A DNA stretch of 64,000 nucleotides, taken from positions 277,192,109 to 277,256,108 of the forward strand of contig OX422222.1 in NCBI GenBank assembly GCA_949130495.1, in the 5' to 3' direction. The notes under the pieces are model-generated. The model was not told the DNA's origin and did no database searches. It saw only the letters and a list, made by a program, of their open reading frames with translations. The translations under genes were made by a program, and so were the position numbers. Below, in pieces: positions 49,258-58,837 of this stretch; position 1 is the stretch's first letter; each line of letters opens with the position of its first letter. This stretch comes from Sambucus nigra. Taxonomy: Eukaryota > Streptophyta > Magnoliopsida > Dipsacales > Adoxaceae.

Positions 49258-50593
49258 TTTAACACCCCGCGCAAAACACGAGATGCTACTACTAAAAAAA
49301 CTAAACTAAATCCTCAACAATTAGTATAAAGCATCTATATTCCACAAACATAAACATAACGAATCCAAAATTTACACTTCCAAAATAATTACAATCAAAT
49401 TATACTCGAAAATAATACTAAGTTCTCCAAATAAATTACACTGCCAAGTTATACAAAAGTAAGATCCTGCAAACGTTGTATTCTAAAATCCTCTAAAAAT
49501 TCATAGCGTCCAAATCCAGGCTAACCTGTCGCTAAAAGAAAAATACGGAGAAATACACAATATGACAAGAATGGATGCTCAAAACAATAACAGTTAATAA
49601 AATGCAATAATATGAATCTGAATTCAAGTCCAACCCGACATCCGAGCATTATACTAATTTAATTTCTCAATAACACATCGATAGATCACCAGGTCTCACC
49701 TCACCTCACCTAAGCTTTATAAAGCCTCATCCTGTCTATTGGGGTATTGGACTATTGGCAGGTGACCATTCTCCGTGCCATAAAAAAGTTTAATGACATC
49801 ATACCCATCAGCAAATATAATATCTCAATTGAATCAATATTTTAGATTTTAGTAAACGTCGTGATATCAACAATGTGAGTACAAATAAATGAGGAACAAA
49901 TGACGAGTCTCGAGAGATTTAAGGAGCATATTACATAAACCTCATACCTTAAAATCAGCACAAGAAATTCATAAATTTCTACCTCAAAATTATGATCATA
50001 CCACTGCGTTCCTCGCGTGAAAATAATAAAAACCTGTTTTAGCTCAAACTTAAGAAAACACAAAATAAGCCATCAAATCATGGGTTGAATATTGAATAAA
50101 ATTAGGGCTAGGGTTTATAAATAGAGGGAGATGAAAATAGAGGAGGCTACGGATTTTTGAGAAAGCTAAAATGTGTTTTAAAAGTCCTAAACTCGTCACT
50201 TTATGTTTATATACCAAAAAGAATTAGAGTCCCAATAATATATAAAGACTAAAAAAATTATTTCGGATGATCGGACCGTTTGAATTGGTTGAAATTCGAA
50301 AATATAGTAGCTGAAGACGAGATGAAGCTGTATAAAAAAATTCAACTCGAATGGACGGTCGGATATTTTTATTTGTTTTTTCTCCTTAGGTCGGATCCTC
50401 CCCCGATTTTTATACAAAAAGTTAAAATTTCCAAATTATTTTCCCGATTTAAATTCCACTTAAAACCTTATTTTTATATATAAAAACCAAAATTTTTACA
50501 TACCAAAATGAAATAGATTCCAAAAAAAATATTTTTTTAAAAATTTTAATTTAATAAATATTTTTTACTGTTAAAAAATTTCAGGGTGTTACA
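49258..50593 (-). repeat. 5' LTR of the mini LTR element
   Basis: LTR copy adjoining the PBS at 49244-49255 (plus strand cctctgatacca, one mismatch to the iMet PBS complement). Confidence 0.88.
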
Positions 50594-50739
50594 CAAGACT
50601 AGTGTGTTATTACTTCAGAGATCGGGAGGGAAGTGAAAGATACCTCCATGGAACATTGAACAGTTGAAAAAAATATTACCAATGATGTAACCATATTGTA
50701 TGAATAAAAATACTCACTTTACCTACTTCACTTTACTCA

Positions 50740-51165
50740 CACGAACAAGTTTTTAAAGAGTTTCAAGTATTCGAGCCTTGACTCTAAAGTTCTATGGTCA
50801 TGTGGCCTTAACCTAATAACTATTCAAAGAGTTCGAAAGATTTGATCTTTCACTCCAAGGTTTAAAGGAACCTAGATACTTAAACAAGTTTTTTTAAATA
50901 GTTTTGAGTATCTGAGTCTTGATTATAAGATTCTGGGGTCCTTGGACCCATAACCTAATAACCATTAAAAAATTTCCAAGGATTTGATCCTTGACTCGAA
51001 GGTTTTGAGGTCACTAAAGCCCTAAACTGGTTCATGAAATCACTCTTAATGAGGTATAAGGACCCTTGACTACTAATGCAGTCTTAATGAGGTCTAAAAC
51101 TCCTTGACTATAAATCCAATCTTAACGAGGTCTAAGGATACTTGACTACAAGTCTAGACTCAAGG
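50740..51165 (+). repeat. Tandem repeats in Tat 3'UTR
   Basis: Two units of about 140 bp begin near 50745 and 50885; both contain an acaagttttt start and end with cctaataac. They are followed by three shorter units of about 50 bp built on tcttaa(t/c)gaggtctaa and cttgacta (51043-51160). Tandem repeats between integrase and 3' LTR are common in Tat/Ogre elements. Confidence 0.8.
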
Positions 51166-51496
51166 TAAAAAAATCCTTGGCTAAGGGTCAGTATGGAGGT
51201 AAACAACTCAATAAAAAAATAATTCTTGAGTAAAAATTACCATTGACTTTAAACCAAGCTCCGAGCTCTTCACCCATAGCTAAAATAATAAGCCTAAATA
51301 TAAAAAAAAAATTGGGAAAATTCTAGGAACCCGAACTCCGAATAGGTTCCGGTACTAATCACCCTGAGCTTTCGTATTTTAACCGAATTCTAACGGTCTT
51401 ATTCTTGACTCATGAGCAGTTTGGAGTCACAATGATTTTTAAATTTCAATAAATCTTTAAATATAGTGCAAGGTTCTTTCCCCTTCTATGACATAA

Positions 51497-51892
51497 CAAA
51501 AAAAAAAGGGGGTTACCAATGATATCAAATATGATCTGTAACCATAAACCAAACTCAAACCATAAGAAGAGGTCCCAAATAACAAGACCGGGGTTACAAT
51601 ATAGGTAAAATGACATCAACCCTTCATTTTATTGATTTAACAAAAGATCCAGACATGTAGTTTAAGTATTTGAATATCATAAGGCTTCTTTAAGGAAACA
51701 TTAAATGTATAGGACCAATATCAAACTTCAGACCCTAGAAACATGTTACAAATTAAGAATCTCAATAGTCCTCCATAATAAGAGGTAAAGGTTTACAAAA
51801 GGTCCTTATCCTAAACACGAAGGTCTTCCATCACATCTTATTAATTATTGAGGTCTAAAAACACTACATTGGGGAAAATCAACATTAGTCAC
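51497..51892 (+). other. PPT-like tract and probable 3' LTR start of the Tat carcass
   Basis: A run of A followed by ggggg (to 51512) looks like a polypurine tract. Shortly after, a TGATATCAAATATGATC phrase (51520) may begin the 3' LTR. 51526-51870 is the paralogue of the target sequence around the LARD-like element (17524-17594 plus 27647-27900). The sequence is cut at 51893 by the next Tat LTR. Confidence 0.5.
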
Positions 51893-52404
51893 TGTTGATA
51901 CCAAATTTTACCATCCTACATGGACCAATTGTAAACTAAGACATGTCATCCAGCGTGGCTAAAATCCAAGTTAGCATGATGCAAAAGCCCGACCAATAAG
52001 GTGGCCCGACCAACAAGGAAGCCCGAGAAACTGGGAAGACCAACCAACTCCGTGAAATCCAGTCTGTACAGCCAACGAAGCGATAACGGTCATACAACAT
52101 GTGTAACTAGTGATGCGACAGCAATAGTATATTAAATTCTCATTATGTATTGATGAAAATTCCTAACAAATAAAGGCACTCCATCATTTCAAACGACAAC
52201 TATCAGGACCCCTCTTAGGCTATAAATACATTGTATCACCCTCATTGCAAGGGATCGAAAAACAAATCAAGGCATTCAATACATAACAGTGGACGTTGGC
52301 TTTTCCATTGAGCCGAACCACTTTAAAAATCTATTTGTCTTATTTGTTTTTGTTTATTTATCCTGATCAATCAATTAGTCCTAGTCTAATTTTTTGCATC
52401 AACA
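51893..52404 (+). repeat. Tat 5' LTR
   Basis: Starts TGTTGATACC and ends GCATCAACA. It shares landmarks with the minus-strand LTR at 53146-53703 (ggctataaatacattgta, aacagtggacgt, gaaccactttaaaaatc). ggctataaatac holds the likely TATA box. Confidence 0.9.
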
Positions 52405-52406
52405 GA

Positions 52407-52426
52407 TTGGCGTCGTATGTGGGAAC
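52407..52426 (+). other. Tat primer-binding site
   Basis: TTGGCGTCGTATGTGGGAAC differs at two positions from the usual Tat PBS TTGGCGCCGTCTGTGGGAA. It begins two bases after the LTR. Confidence 0.82.
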
Positions 52427-52459
52427 GTATTGTTAAACTTTTTCACTCATTCATCATCC

Positions 52460-53145
52460 ATGGCTGAAATTCCTAAATCAAGCACCAGAAATGAGGGAAT
52501 TCTGCCTAATCCCCCTGCCCCTCCAAACAACAATGATTTAACTGGAATTTTGGCTATCTTGGTTAATGGTCAAGAGGCTATATAGGATACGTTACGACAG
52601 TTGTCCCAAACTCTACAAGCTTGAGTCCCTACACAATTCAATCAAAGGAGTATGCCACCACCGCCAATATGGAGTGTTGGGCATAGCCATTCTCGAACTT
52701 CAAGGGATCCTTTGTACCTTCCTGAAGAAAATTTTTCTATCAGAATTACTAACACCTTTGATGGATAATCCCTCATCCCAGAAAGATTGAGTGCCTTAGA
52801 AAGGATAAGAAGGGCGTCTCCTTTCGATCGTTTGGGACCCAAGGGAAATCCCCTCAAAGTTGCATCGGGAAATACTCGATGACCAAGCAACCTGAAGGAA
52901 GGTTCAGCCCAATCTAGATTGAACACCCGACGAACTGCTCGGTCCAGACAAAAAGAAGATTGGCAAGAAGAAAGCTCGGCGCGATCAGTTGGTCGGCAAA
53001 AAAAAGGCGCCACCTATAGATCTGGTGCTGGCAATGATGCTTGGAAAGGTTCTGTTTAGCGCTTGGAAGATAGGTTGGGAGAAATGGCTAAGGTTAAGAA
53101 TCCCCTCCATAGAAGTTTTATTAAGGGATCTCCCTTTATGCAAAC
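52460..53145 (+). pseudogene. Tat gag N-terminal fragment
   Basis: Starts MAEIPKSSTRN at 52460 and ends RSFIKGSPFMQTV at the junction. The same motif (RTFVQGTPFVQAI) is readable at the right window edge in the minus-strand copy, placing the break at the start of the conserved gag core. Stops at 52583 and later make it non-functional. Confidence 0.75.
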
Positions 53146-53703
53146 TGTTGATGTAAAAAACTCGATTTGATCTAATTATTTTAATCACAGATAAATATGA
53201 ATAAATAAATATGAGACAAAAGATTTTTAAAGTGGTTCAGCCTTAAGGAAATGGCCTACGTCCACTGTTTTTGTATTGCTGACTGTTGCCTAGAATTCTT
53301 GACAAGTGTTTTTCTCAAGAAATTCCGATCCCCCTATAATGAGGAGGTTACAATGTATTTATAGCCTTGAGGCTGCACAAATGAAAGGACAATGCGTTGT
53401 TATCTAGTAGACATGTACATCTGTATGATAATAATGAGCATTTAATGCGCAGTCGTCTCCTTAATTTTCTTATTCTGCACGCTAAGTTACTCGGGCCGCC
53501 TGAGTTGCTCGGACCGCTTGAGTTGCTCGGTACACTGAAGTTCCTCGGAGAGCATGGGTTGCTCGGGCTCCTGAGTTGGTCAGGGAGGATAAGTTCCTTG
53601 GAGTTAGTGTGTTGTTCATTGAAAGTGTTTGTAGGTGCCATGTAGGTTGACACGTGTTTCTAAATAATTGATCCACGTCAGCGGACTAAATTTGATATCA
53701 ACA
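53146..53703 (-). repeat. Tat 3' LTR
   Basis: The 558-bp LTR reads on the minus strand from TGTTGATATCAAATTT to TTTTACATCAACA, with ggctataaatacattgtaac as TATA region. It is homologous to 51893-52404. The middle has repeated gttgctcgg phrases (53510-53580). Confidence 0.9.
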
Positions 53704-53714
53704 GAAGCCCCCAA
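53704..53714 (-). other. Polypurine tract of minus-strand Tat
   Basis: The minus strand reads ttgggggcttc directly before the LTR start TGTTGATATC. Confidence 0.7.
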
Positions 53715-54630
53715 TGTTTCACATTTGAAGTTGAAGGAGAGTGTGGAACATTTTGCCGCTTAGATTTTCAGTTTTTATAGATTTTAGGAAAACTTTCATT
53801 GTATATAACTCCATTTTGAGTGCATAATATCAGGCTTTTAAAGTATTTTGAATTTTCATGACCGTTTCGATATTTGTGCCCATTTTTTTCTTTTACCCGC
53901 CGGATACGCAAACGTCCTCCCTTGTAATCATTGCTTTTATCTATTCCCGAGGTAAAGTATTTAAATTCGGCAAAAATCCTATCATCTTTCACTTTTTCAA
54001 ATCTGTATCTTTAAGCTCTTCATTTTCTCTCTATCTTGTGCCTTTGTTCTTTCCGTCATTCGTTGTCACCTAATCTGTTTTTCTCTGTAAGATTTTCTTC
54101 CCTTTCTTCTATTTACTTTGTTCATCATGGTTTATCTTGTTGAGTCATTGGATAAATTTCGGTCTGAATTTTCAATCCCTTCGTGGGTTATTCTGGAAGA
54201 ACTTTCTGAACCCTCTGATTATTTTTCTTTGGCTGAGAGACATTGGTTCCCTAGTCCCTTTGTGGCCGAATGTGGCTTTTCTTTCCCTCCAAATCCCCTA
54301 TGTTTGGAGTTCTGTCAATATTTTGACGTTGTACCTGCAAAATAGCTCCAAATACCTGGAGAATAGTTAATGGTGTACATAGATTGAACCAACTCCATGG
54401 AACCCGTTTAGGGATTCCAGAGATCATGTACTTCTATAGATGGGTTGTCAGTGATTCCACTTTCTATTTAAAAACTAGGTTTTTGAATAGGACTTTAGTT
54501 GTCAATCTTCCAGACGCCAATAGGGATTACTTTGAGCATGGGGTTGTTATGAAAAATTGGAAACATGCTCCATTAAATGGAGATGATGTATATCAGGGTC
54601 CCAGGTGTCCCCTCTATGGCAATGGAATAG

Positions 54631-54710
54631 GTTGTTTTTATTTTTTGAAATATTTTTTTCTTTGTGTTTAATAAAATGTATCACTTACATTTGTTTTTAT
54701 TTTGTTACAG
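54631..54710 (+). other. Predicted intron 1 of antisense gene 1
   Basis: Starts GTTGTTTTTA and ends TTTTGTTACAG after a T-rich stretch. Joining 54630 to 54711 moves smoothly from the frame ending in YGNGI to the frame starting DSKRKPPK. Confidence 0.78.
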
Positions 54711-55420
54711 TTGACAGTAAAAGAAAACCTCCAAAAGAAGCTGACGTTAATATAAAGCATTTGAAACTTATCTGGGATTTGCACCAATATATTGCTGAGG
54801 AACATATTAGGTCTGCCTCTTATTTATTGCAGTACAAGATTTATACTTCGTCTTTAACTATTCGTCCTTGTCCAGTGGTAGTTAATCTTGATCAAGTACC
54901 AGCTACTGATACTAGTGTGGAAGGTTCTTCCTCTAAATCAGTTGCTCCCATCAGTAACCTAATGAAGATAAGAAGAGCTCCTGCCTTCTTTGATAAATCT
55001 GCCTCTACCAATGTGGAGGCAAAGAAAAGAAAACAAAATGTCCCCGAAGAAGGGACGAGAATTATTGATGCACTTCCTCCTGCTGCTACCGAGAAAGCTG
55101 TTGAGAAGTCCCCTGTGGCTCCGAGCAATATTGTTGCCATCTCTCCTCCGAGTGAGGTTATTGTTATATCACCAACAAAGACAACGTCTTTAGTTGAGAA
55201 TGTTCTTGTTCCTCCAAGGAGGTTAAATAAAAGTTCTTTTGAGAGACCTGTTGAACTTGTCTCTCAAACTCCAAACGTTGAAGGTAGTGTTCCATCTTTT
55301 GCTGCTCCGAGTTCTGTTGTGGGCTTGGTGAAATCATGGACTATCCCAGAAGTCCAGGGCATTGAAGACACTCTTTCTTGTGAGAGAATCACTACTTTGG
55401 TTGCTTGACACATTGCCTCA

Positions 55421-55497
55421 GTAAGTATTGTTAATTCAATCCCTTCATTTTTTAGTACTATGTTCCTGTATCGACTTAAAATGCTTTCTTTTTTTAG
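55421..55497 (+). other. Predicted intron 2 of antisense gene 1
   Basis: Consensus donor GTAAGTATTG and acceptor TTTTTTTAG; phase 0 on both sides. Confidence 0.8.
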
Positions 55498-56378
55498 TTG
55501 GTGATGTGTTTCAACAGCCTTTTGAAGAAGGATGAAGCAATCAAGGCTGCAAGTTCCTCGGGAGGAGTAGAGGAAGTCTTTGTTGGTCTAACCCGTTCTT
55601 TAAAAGATTCTCGTCAAAAGTACGAGGAAGAAAGGGTTGCTTGGGAAAAGCAACTCAAGTCCATTGAGATGGACAAAACTCAAGTTGAGAATGCCTCCAA
55701 GGAATTAGAGAAGAAGTTGAAATAATTTAATCAGCGCAATAAAAATCTTGAGCAGAGCAATAAGGAGCTTGAGGCCAAACTCAAAACTGCTAAAAATGAA
55801 GTTTTTGCTCTTCAAAATGTTGATCGACAGAAAAAAGAGGTGGAAGAGAAATTGAAGACTGCCGAGGAACTACTTAGGTAAAAGACCTCCTCGGAGAAGG
55901 CGAAGAGGAAGAAGGCAGTTAAAAAGTCTTTCAGTGCTGGTTGGGATAAAGGCTGGAACAAAGGCCTGGCTGCCATGTCTTCTCAAATGGAGTATGCTAG
56001 CCTTAAATATTTTAGGGATGGATGGGTCGCGGCCTTGTAAGAGCTGAAAGTTGCTGAGAATTATGGGTTATTCCAGCAACACACTCATGGCCCTCCTCCC
56101 TCTCTTGGAGAAGAAGAAGAGGACGAAGCTGCCTCAGGTGAGTCTTCCATGATGATTAGAGATCAGGTTCCTTCTGTTCCAGCTGTTCGAACTTTCTTCG
56201 AGCAACTCCAACCCACCAGCACTTTCGTCGAGCAATTACCTTTATCTGAGCAACCAGTCACTTCCTCTAAACTTTCTCAAGAGGTCATAGGGAACAAGGA
56301 GAAGGTGTAGAGTTATTCGGGTGTTTATTTTGTTATTTTTGAATGTAACCTCAAACTTTGTATTTTCTTTTATGATGA

Positions 56379-56384
56379 AATAAA
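56379..56384 (+). terminator. Polyadenylation signal of antisense gene 1
   Basis: AATAAA about 70 bp after the stop at 56310, preceded by TG- and T-rich sequence, as expected for a plant 3' end. Confidence 0.5.
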
Positions 56385-56476
56385 ATTTGAACTTTGGTTA
56401 CTCACCTTGAATTTCTCTTTTACTTGCTCTGTCTGTGTTATTATTGATTCTTTTTATCTCTTATGTTTGCTAGTTT

Positions 56477-57802
56477 ATGGCCAGGATGGAGCTCTTATCA
56501 TCTCATGACACAGAATTGATAAAGAAATGCAATAACTATTTTAAAGTTGGTCGTGCAGATCTGAACAAGGCTCAAATCATTGACATCCTTGGTCCAGATA
56601 CTTCTGAACGAGCAGTCGAAGCTTACAATTATCTGAAATGCTTGCTCGACCGCACTATTGCTAATAATGTGGCTTACTATGAGATGATTGAGGATCTCCA
56701 AAGAACGATCGAGGAACTCCAGCAGCAGTATAAAGAATCCTCCACACTTCTGTATCAAGGGTACGAAAAGAAATTTCAGCAATTGAGTGCTGAAAAAGGA
56801 TATGATAAATTCATCTCTGCTTATGAGAAGAAAGAGAGCATTCTGAAGCTTGAGGTTGAAGACCATAGGCATATTGCTAAGCTGTTGGAGCATGAAAACA
56901 TTATTTTTCAAGAAGAGATTAAACAACTCAAGTCTGCCACATCTTCCTCGGGAGCCCTGGTCCCTATTAATGATGAAGGTTTCTCTTTCTTAAAGGTATA
57001 AAATGACAACTTAAGAGATGAGTTGGAAACTTTAAAAATGGTTGGACCATCCTCATCTACTTGTGGATGAGTAAGGTCTTCTTCTCGTGGACGAGTTAGG
57101 GCTGGTCGGGTCACCATTGAAGAAGCTAAAACCCAATCTGCTTTAGAGAATCAGGCTTTTCAATTGATGGCAAAGAACCAAGCCTTAGCAGAAATGTCTA
57201 AGAAAATTTTGAGTCTCAGCGGGAAACTTACTACTCAGAGATCTGCCTTGGAAAATAAGGAAATCCTGGTGAAGAATCTCCATGAGCAACTGCAGAGGTT
57301 AACTTACCAATTCCACAAACAACCCAGAGAATTTTGGATGGATGGGTATAATGAATCCCTTTATCATCTTGATGATCGGATTCAGCAATCGAATAATGAG
57401 GGGTACAAGCAGTGATGGTTGAATGCTATGTGTGTGCTGAAATTGGAGCAGGGACACTACTTACGGGATTATTATGAGCCTGGAGTGCTTGACTTGCCCG
57501 TTCCTCCTTTTAGGCATGATTTTAGTTGGATACCTACTCGAGAAATTCCTCGATGCTTAATATCTAAATATCTTGACGACTACAGTCTTCATGCTAACGT
57601 TGATATATCTCGCCCAGAGCATTTACTTGATCGGCCCTCTGTGATGAATGTCAGAATACTGAGAGATGTAAATTTTATAAATTCTCCTTATGCTTTAGAT
57701 GACCCTCCTGCTGGAGTAGAACCTGTTTCAAAGGCAAAATGGAAAAAACCGATAGAATATGATTTTCATTGTAATGAAGTATATTTTTCACCTCATGTGT
57801 GA
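56477..57802 (+). pseudogene. Tat antisense gene 2 (coiled-coil protein)
   Basis: A single frame of about 440 codons from ATG 56477 to the stop at 57800-57802, broken by TAA 56999, TGA 57068 and TGA 57413 without frameshift. Residues 70-170 and 225-300 are heptad-rich coiled coil (MIEDLQRTIEELQQQY, KNLHEQLQRLTYQF). In between, RSSSRGRVRAGRVT is basic. The C-terminal 120 residues (DLPVPPFRHDFSW, REIPRCLISKYLDDYSL) look globular. I do not recognise a family. It may be a further part of antisense gene 1: a tttgctag acceptor-like site directly precedes the ATG. Confidence 0.7.
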
Positions 57803-57902
57803 TTCTATTTGATTTGAATGAAGAAATTTTTTTCCATCATGCGTAATTCTATTTGATTTGAATGAAGAAATTTTTTGCCATTTCTTTGTCTTCTAAATAA
57901 AA
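57800..57902 (+). repeat. Tandem pair of about 50 bp and poly(A) signal
   Basis: gattctatttgatttgaatg followed by aagaaattttttt occurs twice (57801-57837, 57846-57880). It is followed by an AATAAAA at about 57896, a plausible 3' end of antisense gene 2. Confidence 0.7.
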
Positions 57903-57960
57903 TGCTCTTGCTTTATGATTGATAAATATATGTGTATATATAATTTGTTTAATTTGAGTT

Positions 57961-58715
57961 AATTGCTTTTCGACCAACCGGAGTTGGTGGTAAATACTTT
58001 TCGACCAATCGGAGTTGGTGGTAAATAAGTTTCCAACCAACCGGAGTTGGTGGTAAATGCTTTCCGACCAACCGGAGTTGGTGGTAAATAAGTTTTCGAC
58101 CAACCGAAGTTGGTGGTAAATGCTTTCCGACCAACCGAAGTTGGTGGTAAATAAGTTTCCGACCAATCGGAGTTGGTGGTGAATGATTTTCGACCAACCG
58201 GAGTTGGTGGTAAATAAGTTTCCGACCAACCGTAGTTGGTGGTAAATGCTTTCCGACCAACCGGAGTTGGTGGTAAATAAGTTTTTGACCAACCGGAGTT
58301 GGTGGTAAATGCTTTCTGACCAACCGGAGTTAGTGGTAATAAGTTTTTGACTAACCGGAGTTGGTGGTAATAAGTTTTTGACCAACTGAAGTTGGTGGTA
58401 AATGCTTTCCGACCAACCGGAGTTGGTGGTAATAAGTTTCTGACCAACCGGAGTTAGTGGTAATAAGTTTCCGACCAACCGGAGTTGGTGGTAAATAAGT
58501 TTCCGACCAACCGGAGTTGGTGGTAAATGCTTTCCGACCAATCGGAGTTGGTGGTAAATAAGTTTCTAACCAACCGAAGTTGATGGTAAATGCTTTCCGA
58601 CCAACCAGAGTTGGTGGTAAATAAGTTTCCTACCAACCGGAGTTGGTGGTAAATACTTTTCGACCAACCGAAGTTGGTGGTAATGAGTTTCCGACCAACC
58701 GAAGTTGGTGGTAAT
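57961..58715. repeat. Minisatellite of about 31 bp with hairpin core
   Basis: About 24 units of the form accaaccggagttggtggt + aaatgctttccg or + aaataagtttccg. The core ACCAAC-CGGA-GTTGGT is a perfect 6-bp stem with a 4-nt loop. The two spacer types alternate over much of the array, giving a dimer of about 63 bp; shorter units with taataagttt(t/c)tg cluster around 58330-58470. It lies between integrase (minus) and antisense gene 2 (plus). Open minus-strand frames through it are a by-product of unit length. Confidence 0.93.
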
Positions 58716-58837
58716 CGTCTGAAATTGGTGTGTAGTGTGTAGCACTAATACTCCGAAAAATTTTCAACAAAAAAAGAAACTGGGTGAAAACATCACTTTA
58801 TTCATGTTGAAGAAATTGCATTCCATAGAAATTTTTA

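Larger units (their letters stand above)
47571..50593 (-). mobile_element. Mini LTR retrotransposon with 379-bp interior
   Basis: Two direct repeats (47571-48878, 1,308 bp, and 49258-50593, 1,336 bp) enclose only 379 bp. On the minus strand the LTR starts TGTAACACCC and the interior begins with a TGGTATCAGAGG PBS (49244-49255). Close to the 3' LTR the interior reads ttcgaggatgaaatt, like the pol-end/PPT zone of Del elements. Flanks are ccaga and caaga (4 of 5 identical). No coding capacity. This is TRIM-like in layout but with longer LTRs; it is a deletion derivative of the Del-type family also seen at 43771. Confidence 0.88.
46560..50680 (+). pseudogene. Tat integrase, interrupted by the mini LTR element
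   Basis: 46590-46720 reads VLNDIHEGI and HGYFCPALGKVAKALVQR (zinc-binding region). 46770 onward gives KLSPWPF, then decayed catalytic-core text (NNSLIMYFANFV, HWGTLTNMVR). 47210-47560 covers the region after the core (GGILFSLTC). After the mini element, 50640-50680 gives PWNIEQLKK, the counterpart of the WNAEHLRKYYQ end of the other Tat copy. Many stops are present. Confidence 0.7.
34497..51890 (+). mobile_element. Tat-lineage Ty3/gypsy carcass, split by three insertions
   Basis: The plus-strand protease, RT, RNase H, second RNase H, integrase and 3'UTR appear in Tat order once the CACTA element (34692-41199), a solo LTR (43771-46347) and a mini LTR element (47571-50593) are removed. That leaves roughly 5.2 kb of Tat sequence. 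All domains carry several stops and frameshifts. Gag and the 5' LTR are missing on the left, where the minus-strand LARD-like element abuts. The right end is a PPT-like tract near 51497-51512. Confidence 0.8.
51893..53145 (+). mobile_element. 5' end of a second Tat element
   Basis: A 512-bp LTR, a Tat-type PBS and the first part of gag are present, followed by an abrupt switch at 53146 to the minus-strand LTR of another Tat copy. The rest would lie beyond that insertion, outside the window. gtcac (51888-51892) is the left TSD candidate. Confidence 0.85.
54118..56310 (+). pseudogene. Tat antisense gene 1 (gypsy-type transposon domain, intron-containing)
   Basis: Plus strand, antisense to gag-pol. 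Exon 1 (ATG 54118 or 54127) encodes WFPSPFVAECGFSFPPNPLC and later YFYRWVVSDSTFYLK, resembling the plant 'putative gypsy type transposon' domain (PF04195-like). A one-base frameshift lies near 54343. Intron 54631-54710 and intron 55421-55497 are GT-AG and keep frame. Exon 2 (54711-55420) is Pro/Ser/Val-rich linker, with a TGA at 55406. Exon 3 (55498-56310) is coiled-coil (KKLK, NKNLEQSNKELEAKLK), then WDKGWNKGL and an acidic tail, with TAA at 55723, 55879 and 56038. Function is unknown; it is a decayed copy. Confidence 0.8.

Noticed and set aside
52642..53013. 123-codon minus-strand ORF
   Set aside because: Shadow of the plus-strand Tat gag fragment.
57849..58541. Minus-strand ORFs of 124-230 codons with a repeated YHQLRLV/TNSGWS pattern
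   Set aside because: Open frames come from the roughly 31-bp hairpin units lacking stops on that strand; three frames are open together, which is a repeat effect rather than coding.
57961..58715. CRISPR-like appearance (regular repeats with hairpin core and short spacers)
   Set aside because: Spacers are not unique; they are two alternating types and part of the repeat. The context is a plant retrotransposon.
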